A stretch of 64,000 nt of DNA from Schlesneria sp. (GTDB lineage: Bacteria > Planctomycetota > Planctomycetia > Planctomycetales > Planctomycetaceae), in assembly GCA_028291515.1 (NCBI GenBank), contig JAQGHU010000110.1:1-64000 (forward strand), given 5' to 3'. Of this stretch, positions 54,146 to 63,822 are shown in pieces. The position numbers and the translations under genes were made by a program. The notes under the pieces are model-generated. The model saw nothing but the letters and a program-made list of their open reading frames with translations, searched no databases and was not told where the DNA came from. Each line of letters opens with the position of its first letter. Position 1 is the stretch's first letter.

Positions 54146-54589
54146 TTACTTCTTCGACGACTTCTTCGATTTGAATCCGAGTTCTTCGGCACGCTTGATC
54201 GATTCGCCATAGTTAGGTCGATAGGTCGAGTCGCTGCCACCGGTCCAACCATCGACCAGATTGGAAAACCCGTAGATCCGTTGCTTCCCCGCCATAGCGA
54301 CCAGCGTCACTTCTCTCTCGTCTCCGGGTTCAAACCGCACGCCAGTGGTCGCGGGCACATCAAGTCGCTTCCCGAACGCCGCGGCACGGTCAAACTCCAA
54401 CGCACGATTCACTTCGAAGAAGTGAAAGTGTGACCCGATCTGGATCGGCCGGTCGCCCGTGTTACGAACCTTCAGCGTCACGGTCGGACGCCCGGCATTG
54501 ATTTCGATATCACCCTCTCCCAGTACCAGCCCACCGACAGGGGTCTTCTTTTCAACCGGGGCTTCTTTTGGCGTTTCTTTCTTAGCCAT
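54146..54589 (-). CDS. ureB: Urease subunit beta (UreB)
   Basis: A 147-residue structural subunit of urease. The core (about 18-125) has [36 protein letters not shown] and the [12 protein letters not shown] segment that identify UreB. A Lys/Pro/Glu-rich leader (about 1-16) and a Lys/Ser-rich tail extend it beyond the usual 100-110 residues. It lies between ureA (17 bases before its start) and ureC in the canonical A-B-C order. Confidence 0.97.
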   Translation of the reverse strand: MAKKETPKEAPVEKKTPVGGLVLGEGDIEINAGRPTVTLKVRNTGDRPIQIGSHFHFFEVNRALEFDRAAAFGKRLDVPATTGVRFEPGDEREVTLVAMAGKQRIYGFSNLVDGWTGGSDSTYRPNYGESIKRAEELGFKSKKSSKK

Positions 54590-54605
54590 TGGAATTCTCC
54601 TGTGG

Positions 54606-54908
54606 TTAATGGATGGGGTCGTGAACCGTAATCAGTCGGCTGCCGTCTGTAAAAACGGCTTCGAGTTGGACGTAAGGGATCATCTCGGCGACCCCTTCCA
54701 TCACGTCCTCGCGCGTTAAAACGTGTGCTGCCGCATCCATGACTTCTTCCAGGGTTTTCCCTTCGCGAGCTCCATCCATGGCGGCGGCACAAATGATGGC
54801 CATCGATTCAGGGTGGTTCAGCTTCAATCCTTTTGCTTTTCGCTTCAGCGAAATCTCAGCCAGCGAATAGATCAGAATCTTTTCCATTTCCCGCGGCGTC
54901 AGATGCAT
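54606..54908 (-). CDS. ureA: Urease subunit gamma (UreA)
   Basis: A 100-residue structural subunit, the usual length. Family signatures are [19 protein letters not shown] at the start, [16 protein letters not shown] and [21 protein letters not shown] at the end. I chose the ATG at 54908 because GGAG lies about 8 bases upstream; the frame is open further but the extra sequence is not UreA-like. It is first of the structural genes. The 177 bases between it and the urea transporter hold nothing I can assign. Confidence 0.97.
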   Translation of the reverse strand: MHLTPREMEKILIYSLAEISLKRKAKGLKLNHPESMAIICAAAMDGAREGKTLEEVMDAAAHVLTREDVMEGVAEMIPYVQLEAVFTDGSRLITVHDPIH

Positions 54909-55085
54909 TCTATTTCTCCAGTGCAGTCGCAGGCCCACGTTGTCGCGAAACGCTTCGGCCAGACGAAAGGGTTCTACATTCAATGCTGTTATTTCTCGGC
55001 GTGCAGCACAGCGTAGCGGCAGCATCTTGGCAATCGTGTTGGATGAAAACAAGAGTGTCAGAGGTGTGAACAAAGACCATCCTCA

Positions 55086-56000
55086 TTACCCAGGGTAGGT
55101 CGGTGGTTGAGCTCCATACAACTTTCGATCCAGCTTATCCATGCCGATCACTGCCCAGCAGGCAATGACGAACGGCGCGGTCAGAGTCGGCAACCTGATC
55201 ACCGGGAAGATCTCGGTGACGGGGACCGACAGAATGACTGCGAATAGTGGCAGCGTCACTGATCGCCGATACAGAGCCATCGCCATCGCTGCGAGTGCCG
55301 CGTTGTATCCATAGATCCCCAGCGAGAGATTGGATTCAGGGGCCGCATGCGACAGTCCCGTCAACAGTCCCACCAGCGAGCCGACGAGCGCCCACACGGC
55401 ACCACGCCACGAACGCAGTGCGATTCCCACGATGAACAAAATTCCGGTGAGCACATTCGCCTGGAACATGACTTCACTGACGCCACGCACCACAGCCGCA
55501 GCGATATCTAAAGTCCCTTCCAGCTCTGTCGGGTGGACGACTGGCGGAATGCTGAACTCCTGTGCCATGAAGAGCGCAACCCACGTGGTCACAATAAACG
55601 GCGTGGTATACGTGGGAAATGGAACGCGACGACGCATTTCTCGAGTGAGCATTGTCGAAACTGCCGCACCGACGATGATCAACAAGAACGTCAAGACATG
55701 TGGTTGATAGCGAGCTATCATCGCGATCCCCACCAGGCTCGAATTGAAGCCGTAGATGCCGTCGCGAATTTCCTTCTCGTCATACTTCAACAAAATCGCG
55801 GTCAACGTACCGACAAGCGATCCCAACACGGCACCTGCCGCAGTCACAGGGGAGACGATCGCAATGCCGGTCAGAAAGAACGCGCCCGTCCAGGGGCTGT
55901 CCTGAAACATGATCTGACCCATCCCCGTCAGCGGAGCCAACCAAGGTGGCACGTTCTTCTTCGGCTCTAGTTCAGGGACGGTGATCGAATCGGCTGTCAC
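55086..56000 (-). CDS. Urea transporter (UT family)
   Basis: A 304-residue polytopic membrane protein of the urea transporter family, a trimeric channel for urea. The two-fold internal repeat is visible: DGIYGFNSSLVGIAMI in the first half and LGIYGYNAALAAMAMAL in the second, each preceded by a hydrophobic block. QIMFQDSPWTGAFFLTGI near the N-terminus matches the family entry region. It lies upstream of ureA on the same strand, so it likely supplies substrate to the urease and shares its transcript or regulation. Confidence 0.93.
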   Translation of the reverse strand: MTADSITVPELEPKKNVPPWLAPLTGMGQIMFQDSPWTGAFFLTGIAIVSPVTAAGAVLGSLVGTLTAILLKYDEKEIRDGIYGFNSSLVGIAMIARYQPHVLTFLLIIVGAAVSTMLTREMRRRVPFPTYTTPFIVTTWVALFMAQEFSIPPVVHPTELEGTLDIAAAVVRGVSEVMFQANVLTGILFIVGIALRSWRGAVWALVGSLVGLLTGLSHAAPESNLSLGIYGYNAALAAMAMALYRRSVTLPLFAVILSVPVTEIFPVIRLPTLTAPFVIACWAVIGMDKLDRKLYGAQPPTYPG

Positions 56001-56546
56001 CAGGATCTCCTAATTTTCTCGGAAAGAGAGGATCGAAGCGCCTTCAGAGCGACGGCAGAAGTGAATGAGACACATTACATCGAATTGCTCCGCAAGTCGC
56101 AACGCTTTCGCACGCACCCCGTCCGATCTGCTCGATACATCATTGACCATTGGAGTATGATAGAGCAGCGGATTGGGACGAGTGTCACTCGATAACATCT
56201 TCGTTACTTCACCTGTTCTCCAGTTGCCCACAGTTCAAATTCGGTAACGTCCGACGCCGACTCCGATTGACCGCAAGTCGCTCGTGGCTGGCCAAAGAGA
56301 TTTCCTTGAAAACACGAGAAGTGCTAATTTTGCGTGAACGTTTCGAAAACCGGCTGCGTAATCTTAATGAGGTGTTCTTCTCGCATCCATCACAGCGATT
56401 AGGTGTGATGCCTTCTGACGGGGACTCGCCTATTGCAAAATTGAAACCGGCGCTTTTTAAAAACGTGACATCACGTCGTCTGCCTTGGGCAATCGCCCCG
56501 GTGAATGCTTTGGGAAGGGCCAACTTCCTTAGGAGGGAGCCGATGT
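56001..56546. other. Intergenic region between urea transporter and FHA protein
   Basis: About 546 bases between divergent genes. Two overlapping open frames cross it on opposite strands, but neither has a recognisable family or a good ribosome-binding site, so I treat the region as non-coding. It should hold the urea transporter promoter on the minus strand and that of the FHA gene on the plus strand. The FHA gene has AGGAGG at 56531-56536. No convincing operator or hairpin stands out. Confidence 0.5.
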
Positions 56547-58160
56547 ATGGCCAGTCTTGTCGTGATGGGGCCCCCACTGACGGGGACCACTTTCCCGCTA
56601 TCCATGCTACACGAATGCGTCATTGGAAGATCAGGCTTCTGCGACGTGGTATTGAACAAAAGATCGATCTCGCGCGAGCACGCCAGAATCGTCGAACGAC
56701 TCGGTGAGTACCTGTTGGAAGATCTAGACAGCGTTAACGGAACCTTCCTGAACGGCCGTCCGATCCACAGTCCCGTTCCACTGCAGGACGGCGACCGAAT
56801 CAACCTGTACGATGTACCGATCCGTTTCTTTCGGTTCGAGGAGTCGAAGACCCCCTCCAGCGGATCGATTCCGGCCTACCAGGATCCCGTCGTTTCTGCC
56901 GACGACGAACGCTTGCCTAACCGCCTCCGCGTCCGGTTGGACAACGTGCTCGGTATCATCCAACAACTCGGCCATAGCCTGGATGTGAATGTCATCCTGC
57001 CCAAGATCCTGGAGATCTTGTTCCAGACGTTTCCGCAGGCGAGCAGTGGTGAAATCCTGTTGGTTGAAAAAGACGGTCAACTGTCGCCCCGCGCCACCAA
57101 GCACGGACGCGACGCCGACGGATCGACAGCCACTGACATGCCCGGCGACTACTCCCTTTCCCGGCAGACCCTCGAAGCGGGAGTCGGCTCGATCCATAAC
57201 GCCGGAGATGAAAGCTGCGAATCGGCACTTGAGTCTACCTTCTCATCCACGATGTACGTCCCGATCGTGATCGGCCCCACGCGATCGGCCCTCGGTATCG
57301 TGATCCTGGAAACTGAAGATTCGCAGGCTAAATTCTGTGAGGATGACTTGGCTTTTGTCAGCGGTGCCGCCACCCTGGCAGCGCAGGCCATCGGCTATGC
57401 CCGCGCGCACGAAGTTGTTGTCGAGCACGAACTGACGCGGCATCAATTAGAAACAGCGCGTCAAATCCAGTTGCGGATGCTCCCCACCGAATCCCCGCAG
57501 GTACTTGGTTACTCGTTCGCGCAGTACTACTGCGCCGCTCAAATCGTTGGCGGTGATGCCTATATCTATCATCGTCTCTCGGATGGGCGACTCATGCTGG
57601 CTGTGGCCGATGCCTCGGGCAAGGGACTTCCCGCGTCGCTGCGCATTGCCGAATTCATCTCGGAACTGCGGCACTGCATTTCGAGTGCGACATCGTTGAA
57701 GGCGGCAATGGACGAGTTGAACCGATCCGTCTGCCGATCGGACAGCGATTTCATCACCTTCTGCCTAGTGGTGCTCGACCCCCAGAAGCACACGCTCAGT
57801 ATCGCCAATGCCGGCCATCCTCTCCCTCGGCTGCGAAAACGGAATGGAACGGTTCTGCAGGTCGGCGAGAACCGCACTGGCTTCCCTCTCGGCGTGCTGC
57901 TCGACAATCCGTGTCATCCCGTGACAGTCGCTCTCGAGGTCGGTGACGAACTCGTGCTGTACACCGACGGAGTCAGTGAAGCATTCAATCCCGCTGGCGA
58001 AATCTTCGGCATGGAACGGTTGGACGATTCCTTGCTGGATTCGGTGTCCAATGCGGCCGAGCGGGTTAACAAGTTGATGTCGGCGGTTGATCGTTTTCGC
58101 CAGGGCCGCAAACCGAGTGACGATCTTTGCATCGTCGCCCTCACTCGGATGTCCTCCTGA
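56547..58160 (+). CDS. FHA-GAF-SpoIIE phosphatase (RsbU-like PP2C)
   Basis: A 537-residue cytoplasmic signalling protein. An FHA domain (about 1-85) recognises phosphothreonine and shows CVIGRSGFCDVVL, SISREHARI and DSVNGTFLNGRPI. A GAF-type sensor domain (about 140-290) follows. The C-terminal PP2C/SpoIIE phosphatase (about 310-537) has IVGGDAYIYH, VADASGKGLPASL, NAGHPLPRL and LVLYTDGVSEAF with the metal-binding aspartates. Such proteins usually dephosphorylate anti-sigma antagonists in partner-switching pathways. No SpoIIAA/AB-type partner is adjacent. The start is supported by AGGAGG 10 bases upstream. Confidence 0.93.
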   Translation: MASLVVMGPPLTGTTFPLSMLHECVIGRSGFCDVVLNKRSISREHARIVERLGEYLLEDLDSVNGTFLNGRPIHSPVPLQDGDRINLYDVPIRFFRFEESKTPSSGSIPAYQDPVVSADDERLPNRLRVRLDNVLGIIQQLGHSLDVNVILPKILEILFQTFPQASSGEILLVEKDGQLSPRATKHGRDADGSTATDMPGDYSLSRQTLEAGVGSIHNAGDESCESALESTFSSTMYVPIVIGPTRSALGIVILETEDSQAKFCEDDLAFVSGAATLAAQAIGYARAHEVVVEHELTRHQLETARQIQLRMLPTESPQVLGYSFAQYYCAAQIVGGDAYIYHRLSDGRLMLAVADASGKGLPASLRIAEFISELRHCISSATSLKAAMDELNRSVCRSDSDFITFCLVVLDPQKHTLSIANAGHPLPRLRKRNGTVLQVGENRTGFPLGVLLDNPCHPVTVALEVGDELVLYTDGVSEAFNPAGEIFGMERLDDSLLDSVSNAAERVNKLMSAVDRFRQGRKPSDDLCIVALTRMSS

Positions 58161-58293
58161 TCGCGAGCGACTCATTCGCTCGCTTCGAACGGAGGAACTC
58201 TCGCGAGCGTTGTCGACCCGGCATCCTTCGCAGTATTGTTGGCCACGCAGTCGTTTCGCCAACAATCGCCATGCAGACTCGAAGGAACCCGCC

Positions 58294-59343
58294 ATGCCGC
58301 TTCGCTCGCGTCATCATCGACTCTCGCTTTACGCAATGCCTCTTCTAACGCTGTGTCTCTGCGGCCGACTGTTTGCTGCCGATCCGATCGTTCCGCCAGA
58401 CGCCAAGCTCGAGAAGCTTTTTGAATCGCATGTCCTGACTGAAGGAGTCAGCGTCGCACAGGATGGTATGGTGTACTTCAGTGAGATCACGTTCTCGAAC
58501 AAGTCGCGCGATGACAGAGGTGCGATCGAAGCGGGCTACATCTGGAAATTTGATCCTGCCACCAGCAAGACCACGATTTTCCGCTCCCCTAGCGGCATGT
58601 CGAATGGGATTAAGTTCGATGCCGTCGGCGATATGATTGTCGCTGAAGGAGCCGACTACGGTGGACGTCGCGTCACCCGGACCGATATGAAATCTGGCAA
58701 GAGTTATATCATCGCCGGTCTGTTCGAAGGTCGCCCCTTCAACGCCCCCAACGACATCACGATCGATGAAAAAGGGCGGATCTATTTCAGTGACCCCCGC
58801 TATCTCGGGCACGAACCGCTCGAGCAACCTGTGATGGCCGTCTATCGCATTGATACCGACGGCACCTTGCACCGCATCATCACGAATGCCGGCAAACCGA
58901 ACGGCGTTGCCGTCTCGCCCGATCAGAAAACCCTCTACGTCGTCAGCAACGACAACGGCGCCACGGGCTCCGAGCAACTCCAGACCGATGAACCCGTGCG
59001 CAAAGGAAACATGGCACTGATGGCCTACGACCTGGCTGGCGATGGCAGCGCGAAGTTCAGGAAGACGCTGGTCGACTACGCGCCGTTTGACGGTCCAGAT
59101 GGACTCACCGTCGATAAGCACGGCAACCTGTACGTAGCCGTCCGTGCAGAGAATCGACCAGGGATCTACGTCTATTCACCGGACGGCAAGGAACTCGACT
59201 ACATCAAGACCGAAGTTCCAACCAATGTCGGCTTCGGTCGAGGCAAAGATGCCAACCTGCTCTACATCACAGCCGGATCCAGTCTCTACAGAATTCGCCT
59301 GCACCGCGAAGGCTACCACCTACCGGAAGTCCCCAAAAAGTAG
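58294..59343 (+). CDS. Exported SMP-30/gluconolactonase-like beta-propeller protein
   Basis: A 349-residue secreted protein. The signal peptide runs to about residue 27 (TLCLCGRLFA). The rest is a six-bladed beta-propeller of the SMP-30/gluconolactonase/LRE-like family. Motifs include LTEGVSVAQDGMVYFSEI, GMSNGIKFDAVGDMIVAE, FNAPNDITIDEKGRIYFSDP and GPDGLTVDKHGNLYVAV. Relatives hydrolyse lactones using a divalent metal; the substrate here is unknown. AAGGA lies just before the ATG at 58294. It lies 134 bases after the FHA-SpoIIE gene. Confidence 0.92.
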   Translation: MPLRSRHHRLSLYAMPLLTLCLCGRLFAADPIVPPDAKLEKLFESHVLTEGVSVAQDGMVYFSEITFSNKSRDDRGAIEAGYIWKFDPATSKTTIFRSPSGMSNGIKFDAVGDMIVAEGADYGGRRVTRTDMKSGKSYIIAGLFEGRPFNAPNDITIDEKGRIYFSDPRYLGHEPLEQPVMAVYRIDTDGTLHRIITNAGKPNGVAVSPDQKTLYVVSNDNGATGSEQLQTDEPVRKGNMALMAYDLAGDGSAKFRKTLVDYAPFDGPDGLTVDKHGNLYVAVRAENRPGIYVYSPDGKELDYIKTEVPTNVGFGRGKDANLLYITAGSSLYRIRLHREGYHLPEVPKK

Positions 59344-59458
59344 ACGACACACTCATTGTGCCGCGGATTTCGGTCTTCTTTGCGCCTTTCGCACCTCGAA
59401 GAGAATGTGCACACAGAATGAAAGCAAAACTCTCGATTCTGCGTGCCCGTCTCTCCGC

Positions 59459-59695
59459 TCAATCAACGCCTGGAACTGACGGCACCGGGTCAAACGCGGC
59501 CGCGTAATTCTTCGGCAACGGCGCGGGCGCGTCGGCATCGTTGTATGTCACCGGACTGATTGACGACGGTGCCGCAGTCTGATTACTCGAAACCGTATGG
59601 GCCTGATTGCAGTGGGGACACCGAGCGGTGTAACCACGTTGAGTTTGGCAGCCAGCGATGGCCAGAATTCCGATCACGGCAAATTCGAAACGCAC
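59459..59695 (-). CDS. Small lipoprotein with a CxxC motif
   Basis: A 78-residue protein with a lipobox ILAIAGC at the end of an N-terminal hydrophobic segment, so it should be a lipoprotein. The mature part has CPHCNQAH, a possible metal-binding or redox pair, and then a Ser/Ala/Pro-rich low-complexity tail. The start is GTG at 59695, chosen because AAGGAG lies 6 bases upstream. Function unknown. The low-complexity tail and GTG start make it easy to miss. Confidence 0.6.
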   Translation of the reverse strand: MRFEFAVIGILAIAGCQTQRGYTARCPHCNQAHTVSSNQTAAPSSISPVTYNDADAPAPLPKNYAAAFDPVPSVPGVD

Positions 59696-60030
59696 GATTG
59701 CTCCTTCCACTCATGACACGAATGCCAGATGGATCTGATATCCGCAATATCAGGGCTGGCCCGAATGTGTCAGATTGCATCGGCAATTCGGTGTTGCCGT
59801 TTGCAACTGGAAGGCGCAAGGTAACGAGCATGACGGAAATGCGGTCCGGTTATAACGATCACTCCAGAAGTACGAATTCTCGCAGTTATTCGAATTAGCG
59901 AGGTCGCTTCGGCTCTACCGGCCAATCGGCAGGAGCTAGTGGTCATTGCCAAGACCAATTCACCGCCACCGGTGCGACTCAATTCGCAGCGCAGCATGCC
60001 TTTGCGATCGAGCGTCTCGTAACTCTGGGC
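59696..60030. other. Intergenic region between small lipoprotein and ExeA-like gene
   Basis: About 335 bases with no supported gene. A small 7-bp hairpin (59735-59741 with 59747-59753) lies upstream of the lipoprotein gene on its strand, where a promoter or operator would be. Nothing else stands out. Confidence 0.45.
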
Positions 60031-60888
60031 TCATGACTCAGTGCTCGCCATCGCACCAGCACGCTCTGGCCTCGCCAACGACCGAGGGTGAGCTTTCGCT
60101 GAATGCCGCGGCGAAAATTCAGCGGCGGCCGCCTGCACCAGTGCTGCATCCACCTCGCGCCGTTCGTCGCTCATTGCCGCCAGCAACGCCAGATCGCAAG
60201 TTCGAATGACATCTGCCGGAATCCCCTGCGTGAGATCTTGAATCAACGCCATTGCGTCTGGCGTGAAGATCGCTCGCTTCGCCCCGGCCGTTCGGGTGGC
60301 ATTCCAGACAAACTGAGATGTCTCACCGATTGACCAGCCGCTCAGCTCAATCGACAATTCGATCTGCTCTTGCAACTCGGGACTGGCAACGGGTTCTCTC
60401 GAGAAGAGCAAGACGGCCAAAGCCGCATCCAATGATTCCGCCAGGTTCATCAATCGGCGAAGAACCTGTCCACACTCTCGATGCGCGGAATCGACGTTGT
60501 CGATCAAAATCACTGCCGCCTGCCTCACCAATGCGCGGTTGGCAAGCTGCTGTTGAATGCGAGACCATGTCACCGACGAACTCGCGCCATCGCAGCCGGC
60601 AAGCATCTGATCGGCAATCTGCAAGGTGAGTTCAACAGCGTCCATGCTCGCCGCGTCGATGGCAATGCACATCCGCCCCTGCCGCCGCGCATAGTCAGTC
60701 GCCCGCCGAAACAGGCAGCTTTTGCCGGTGCCGCCCGATCCCATCAGCGATCCGCAACGGCGCTGCTCGTCAATCACGAACAACAGCCGAGCATACGCCT
60801 CGTCATGAGCAGCACCGATCACGGCATCGCCAGCGGTCTGACGTCGCTGAAATGGCCAGTGAGAAAAGCCCCAATACGCCAGATCCAT
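60031..60888 (-). CDS. ExeA/GspA-like AAA+ ATPase
   Basis: A 285-residue ATPase of the ExeA/GspA type. It starts MDLAYWGFSHWPF, the family N-terminus, followed by a Walker A motif GSGGTGKSCLF near residue 50, Walker B AVILIDNVDSAH near 130, and an arginine-containing segment with LLFSREP. ExeA-type proteins help place secretion pores through peptidoglycan or act as general ATP-driven regulators. This protein lacks the C-terminal peptidoglycan-binding domain of classical ExeA. The ATG at 60888 is supported by AAGGA upstream; a longer frame starts at 60939. It is divergent from the next gene. Confidence 0.9.
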   Translation of the reverse strand: MDLAYWGFSHWPFQRRQTAGDAVIGAAHDEAYARLLFVIDEQRRCGSLMGSGGTGKSCLFRRATDYARRQGRMCIAIDAASMDAVELTLQIADQMLAGCDGASSSVTWSRIQQQLANRALVRQAAVILIDNVDSAHRECGQVLRRLMNLAESLDAALAVLLFSREPVASPELQEQIELSIELSGWSIGETSQFVWNATRTAGAKRAIFTPDAMALIQDLTQGIPADVIRTCDLALLAAMSDERREVDAALVQAAAAEFSPRHSAKAHPRSLARPERAGAMASTES

Positions 60889-61259
60889 TGGCTTTCGATC
60901 CTTCCGTTGTCGCAACTCAGTCTGAGAAAGACTGGCCACACCCTCATACCAACCGCACTCTCAGGTCAGCGACAGTGTCACCTCGAATTCATCGTCAACC
61001 CAGCAACAGTACCATCACAAAGTCCGGTCACTCAGCAACCTCCCCCGCAGAAAACAAAAAAGAACAAATTGGGAAGACTACGTTAGTTTCGCGAAATCGT
61101 CAGGCGCGGCAGACTGTCAGGCAGTGAATCGCATGAAGCTTACGCACTCCCAAGCCACAAGCGATTCTTGAATCTATCTCTTTCATCCGTGTTCAATCCG
61201 TGTTTCATCCATGGCTACAATTCTTCTCTTCATGCCTTCCACGTCCGGAGAAATCATCG
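60889..61259. other. Divergent intergenic region with an intergenic repeat
   Basis: About 370 bases between the ExeA-like and Tat-exported genes. At 61168-61213 three near-copies of an 11-12 base unit (ATCCGTGTTC-like) occur in tandem, the type of short repeat that recurs in intergenic DNA of planctomycetes. No gene was found. Promoters for both flanking genes should lie here. Confidence 0.55.
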
Positions 61260-63527
61260 ATGTCACAATTAGAATCCGATCTCTCGCGTCGTGATTTTCT
61301 CTCTGTCACTTTAGCAGGGTTGGCCGGGGCGACCCTGCTCTCCACACTTCACGTTGCTGCAGAGGAGGCTCTTCCGCCGTCACTCCCCTTTGCTCCGATC
61401 AAGATTCCTGACTGGGTTCGATCCGTCACGCGGATGGCGTTCGTCACACCCGGCGAAATCGATCATGCGGCGGCGTTGGGCGTGCAAGTTTGCCATGGCA
61501 ACGCAGTCTGGCCCTATTTTCCCCTGCGCCGCGACGGCGGGGGACTGTCGCCGACCGATCGCAAGCTGATGCAACAGATCGTTGATCAATGTCACCAGCA
61601 GGGAATGAAGTATTGCCTGGGTCTGCCGCCGTTTCCTGCTGTCGATTGCGTGAAAGCTCACCTCGATTGGCGGATTCGGTCCGATCGCTCGGACGCGTCG
61701 CTCAAGATCGAGCCGCGCGAAGACAACTTGGGAACGCGCCTGGGCTGCAATAACGGTCCTTGGGGCGACTATCTGATTGATGTCTGCGCGGAACTGGTCG
61801 AGGACTTTGGCATCGATGGCTACTCGTTCGATGGCAACTATCATCCCGCGATCTGCTATTGCGATGCCTGCCAGGCCAGCTATCTGCACGACACCAAGAA
61901 AAACATCCCAGACCGCATCAACCTTGATGACATCGCCTACCGCGAATACCTGGTATGGCGCGGCGATCGGCTGGAACAGCACTACGCGCGGCTACAACGG
62001 AAGCTGAAAGCAATCAACCCGAACACCGTCGTCATGTCCTGGACCGTCAACGCGGGCCGCTACGGACATTTCCTGCATTCGCCGCGTGCTATGCCCACGC
62101 GCATGAACCAACTCTTCGATCTCCCGATGCAGGAATGGTGGCTGGATGAAACGAACTTTGGGGCCAGCGTCGCCCCGGCGTTCGGTGCCGCCTATTCACG
62201 AGCCGTCGCCGGCGATCGCCCCGCCGCCTCGGAAGCGTATCTCATGTCCCGAGGAAACCCGTATGGGACCGACAGCTTCCCGAAACACGAACGGATCACT
62301 CGTTCAATGCTCGGGCTGACGAATGGCAGCGTCAGCGCGGAATCCCTCGGTTGGTCGGGCCACCAGGAATCGATCGCCGCCGTCTTCGACGAGATCAAGC
62401 GGCGTGAAACTCTGATCGCACAGACCACGCCATTGAGATGGGCGGCTCTGCTCGTCAGCGAACAGACTCGACAGTTCTACGCCTACCGCGACATCGCCGA
62501 GCGTTTCCTGCCCCATGTCTTCGGGACCTTTCGAGTCGGTATGGAAGAGCACTTCCCATTGACATTAATCAACGATTGGGACGTGACTGACGACGCACTC
62601 GCCGAATTCAAGGTCCTCATCCTTCCCTGTTCTGCCGCTCTTTCGGATGCGCAACTGGCTGCGATCCGCAAGTTTGTGCAAAGGGGCGGGGGATTGGTTG
62701 CCACGGGCGAAACATCACTATGTGATGAACTCGGACAACCACGACCTGACTTCGGCTTGAAAGATCTGTTCGGCGTTTCCTATCGTGGTCGGCCTGCTGC
62801 ACCCGTAAAACGAGAATCGCTCGATGCGAATTTCGCAATCACGGTCGATGAAGCCTATTGGCAGCAGCGAGTCGGCGCTGCCACGCTGCAATGGACAGAA
62901 TCGCCGATCTGGAACGACGCCGTACTTCGAGAACTCGTCCCGGCCCGAGTCGCCACGTTCAAGGGTCCGCAAGTGTTGGTGACCGAACCGCAGGCCGACG
63001 AAGTCATCGCCCGATTGACTCCAACTGCTGCCGGTACGACTCCGAACGCCGCCATTCCCGGCATCATCGCGCGAGGATTTGGAAAGGGCCGAGTCGCCTA
63101 TCTTCCCGCCTGCCTGGATGCAGCCATGTGGAGCTATTCCTACCCGTACCAGCGCAGGATGCTGACACGATTGATCGAATGGGCTGCTGGTGAAGAGCAC
63201 CAGTTCCCCATCCGAATCGAGGCCCCCAAGTGCGTGCAGGTGACCTACTGGCACCAGCCCGCGATCCGATCCAACAAGCAACATCGACTGATCATCCACT
63301 TCTTCAACGGCCTGAACACCACCGCCAACCATGGACTGCCCGCCGTCGATGTCCCCCTGCGCGAAGAAACGATCCCGATCCACGGCATCAAGATCCATCT
63401 CGGCAATCAGGACTTCCAAGAGATGTTCATCGAACCCGGACACCTCGCACCCAAGATCCTCAACGCCAACGGGCCCGTTTTAGAACTACCTCCGTTAGAT
63501 CTCCACCAGATGCTGGTTCTCGATTAA
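61260..63527 (+). CDS. Tat-exported glycoside-hydrolase-like protein
   Basis: A 755-residue protein with a twin-arginine signal (LSRRDFLSVTLAGLAGATLL), so it is exported folded. The first catalytic-looking half (about 45-390) is TIM-barrel-like: DGYSFDGNYHPAICYCDACQ near residue 205 resembles the region of GH29/GH42-like families where catalytic acids lie, but I could not assign nucleophile and acid. The middle (about 410-520) resembles a beta-galactosidase trimerisation-like domain (VLILPCSAALSDAQL, RGGGLVATGETS). The C-terminus is beta-rich. The substrate is unknown. GGAG about 9 bases upstream supports the ATG at 61260. It is probably involved in degrading sugars outside the cell. Confidence 0.8.
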   Translation: MSQLESDLSRRDFLSVTLAGLAGATLLSTLHVAAEEALPPSLPFAPIKIPDWVRSVTRMAFVTPGEIDHAAALGVQVCHGNAVWPYFPLRRDGGGLSPTDRKLMQQIVDQCHQQGMKYCLGLPPFPAVDCVKAHLDWRIRSDRSDASLKIEPREDNLGTRLGCNNGPWGDYLIDVCAELVEDFGIDGYSFDGNYHPAICYCDACQASYLHDTKKNIPDRINLDDIAYREYLVWRGDRLEQHYARLQRKLKAINPNTVVMSWTVNAGRYGHFLHSPRAMPTRMNQLFDLPMQEWWLDETNFGASVAPAFGAAYSRAVAGDRPAASEAYLMSRGNPYGTDSFPKHERITRSMLGLTNGSVSAESLGWSGHQESIAAVFDEIKRRETLIAQTTPLRWAALLVSEQTRQFYAYRDIAERFLPHVFGTFRVGMEEHFPLTLINDWDVTDDALAEFKVLILPCSAALSDAQLAAIRKFVQRGGGLVATGETSLCDELGQPRPDFGLKDLFGVSYRGRPAAPVKRESLDANFAITVDEAYWQQRVGAATLQWTESPIWNDAVLRELVPARVATFKGPQVLVTEPQADEVIARLTPTAAGTTPNAAIPGIIARGFGKGRVAYLPACLDAAMWSYSYPYQRRMLTRLIEWAAGEEHQFPIRIEAPKCVQVTYWHQPAIRSNKQHRLIIHFFNGLNTTANHGLPAVDVPLREETIPIHGIKIHLGNQDFQEMFIEPGHLAPKILNANGPVLELPPLDLHQMLVLD

Positions 63528-63822
63528 ACACACTGAAGTCGGAATGAAATCCAAGGAGTTTGCAACACAGAGGTCACAGAGAGAAAAACGAAATCTTGAA
63601 CACTCAAAGCCTACTATCTCTTTCTAATAGTTCAATCTTCCTCTGTGCCCTCAGTGACTCTGTGTTTCAAACTTCTTCTTCTTCGTGCCTCCGCGGCTTC
63701 GCGTGAGAACATGTTTTCTTCATCCTCATGATAAATGGACAATTTGCGAGGCTTTGCGTTCCTAGAGGCGAATCACCAGACTTACCAGGCAACGATTCCT
63801 GATTGCCCTGAGGAACTCAACC
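63528..63822. repeat. Intergenic imperfect inverted repeat with ACAGAG-type sequence
   Basis: About 295 bases without a gene. An imperfect inverted repeat has arms at about 63557-63603 and 63630-63675, rich in CACAGAG and CTCTGTG units. This type of repeat (reminiscent of CCTCTGTGCCCTCTGTG) is scattered through planctomycete and verrucomicrobial genomes. Its role is unknown. Confidence 0.65.

Noticed and set aside
56150-56707. A 185-codon open frame on the plus strand upstream of the FHA gene
   Set aside because: It has no recognisable family and overlaps the real start of the FHA gene, which has a strong ribosome-binding site.
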